A stretch of 31,840 nt of DNA from an uncultured Faecalibaculum sp. Its GTDB lineage: Bacteria; Bacillota_I; Bacilli_A; Erysipelotrichales; Erysipelotrichaceae. Positions 31,803 to 31,840 of this stretch are shown here, piece by piece. Position 1 is the stretch's first letter. Each line of letters opens with the position of its first letter. The stretch covers positions 1 through 31,840 of the forward strand of contig NZ_CAJUPA010000030.1 of NCBI RefSeq assembly GCF_910588395.1, written 5' to 3'. The notes under the pieces are model-generated. The model was not told the origin of the DNA and made no database searches. It saw only the letters and a list, made by a program, of their open reading frames with translations. The position numbers and the translations under genes are program-made.

Positions 31803-31840
31803 GTGCACTTCTAGCTGGTGAAAGTCCAGCCACGATTATC
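31803..31840 (+). mobile_element. Probable 5' end of a group II intron, cut by the window edge
   Basis: GTGCAC at 31803 resembles the GTGYG start of group II introns, and CTGGTGAAAGTCCAG (31815-31829) is the hairpin with the GGTGAAAGTCC motif common to domain I of bacterial group II introns. The remainder, including any reverse transcriptase, would lie beyond the right edge. Confidence 0.5.

Noticed and set aside
1..31840. tRNA, rRNA or riboswitch genes
   Set aside because: I saw no cloverleaf with TTCGA-type arm, no rRNA segments and no recognisable riboswitch core, though short RNAs cannot be excluded by eye.

Overview
The window looks like a chromosomal segment of a Gram-positive Firmicute. 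Evidence: strong AGGAGG-type ribosome binding sites, sigma-A promoters, an LCP wall-polymer transferase, a LonA protease, two C69 dipeptidases, a lipoprotein with a lipobox and a very large secreted repeat protein. Base composition is fairly GC-rich for the phylum, and the mix fits a gut Erysipelotrichales-type fermenter. That placement is an inference from gene content, not from a marker gene.

Layout, left to right. 1-1.6 kb: an LCP-type glycopolymer transferase on the minus strand. 1.6-4.0 kb: an AT-rich island with a stand-alone SIR2-domain protein (probable anti-phage NADase), closed by a long hairpin and followed by what looks like a decayed group II intron 5' segment. 4.0-4.8 kb: a CpsB/YwqE-type PHP tyrosine phosphatase. 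5.0-6.1 kb: a first Rpn/PD-(D/E)XK nuclease. 6.1-6.8 kb: a Fic AMP-transferase gene split by a one-base frameshift. 7.0-8.2 kb: a CPA2 cation/proton antiporter. 8.5-10.5 kb: an EamA transporter translationally coupled to a BRCT-DEDDh exonuclease. 10.7-13.0 kb: a small orphan protein, an iron-sulfur-flavoprotein-like reductase and an atypical L-2-hydroxyacid (lactate) dehydrogenase. 13.2-16.6 kb: Lon, a divergent HxlR regulator and an orphan protein. 16.8-18.6 kb: small orphans and a CPWC thioredoxin-like lipoprotein. 18.8-20.0 kb: a low-molecular-weight tyrosine phosphatase overlapping a PHP phosphatase. 20.3-23.4 kb: tandem C69 dipeptidases. 23.5-25.1 kb: a CPA1-type K+/H+ antiporter with RCK_C domains. 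25.5-30.1 kb: a 1521-residue secreted repeat protein with two near-perfect palindromes upstream. 30.3-31.7 kb: a second full-length Rpn gene followed by a C-terminal-only derivative. The last ~40 bases look like the 5' end of a group II intron running off the window.

Most genes are chromosomal housekeeping or envelope functions in one- or two-gene units, nearly all closed by clear intrinsic terminators. The accessory content is the SIR2 gene, the broken Fic gene, the three Rpn-type loci and the intron fragments. The most interesting observation is the Rpn pair at the right end. The downstream small gene equals the full-length gene minus exactly 242 codons of nuclease domain, minus two 21-bp repeat units. 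The full-length gene also carries a near-ideal internal ribosome binding site and in-frame ATG just before the same C-terminal region. This is the architecture expected of a toxic nuclease with a C-terminal 'intragenic' antitoxin, here apparently also released as a separate gene.
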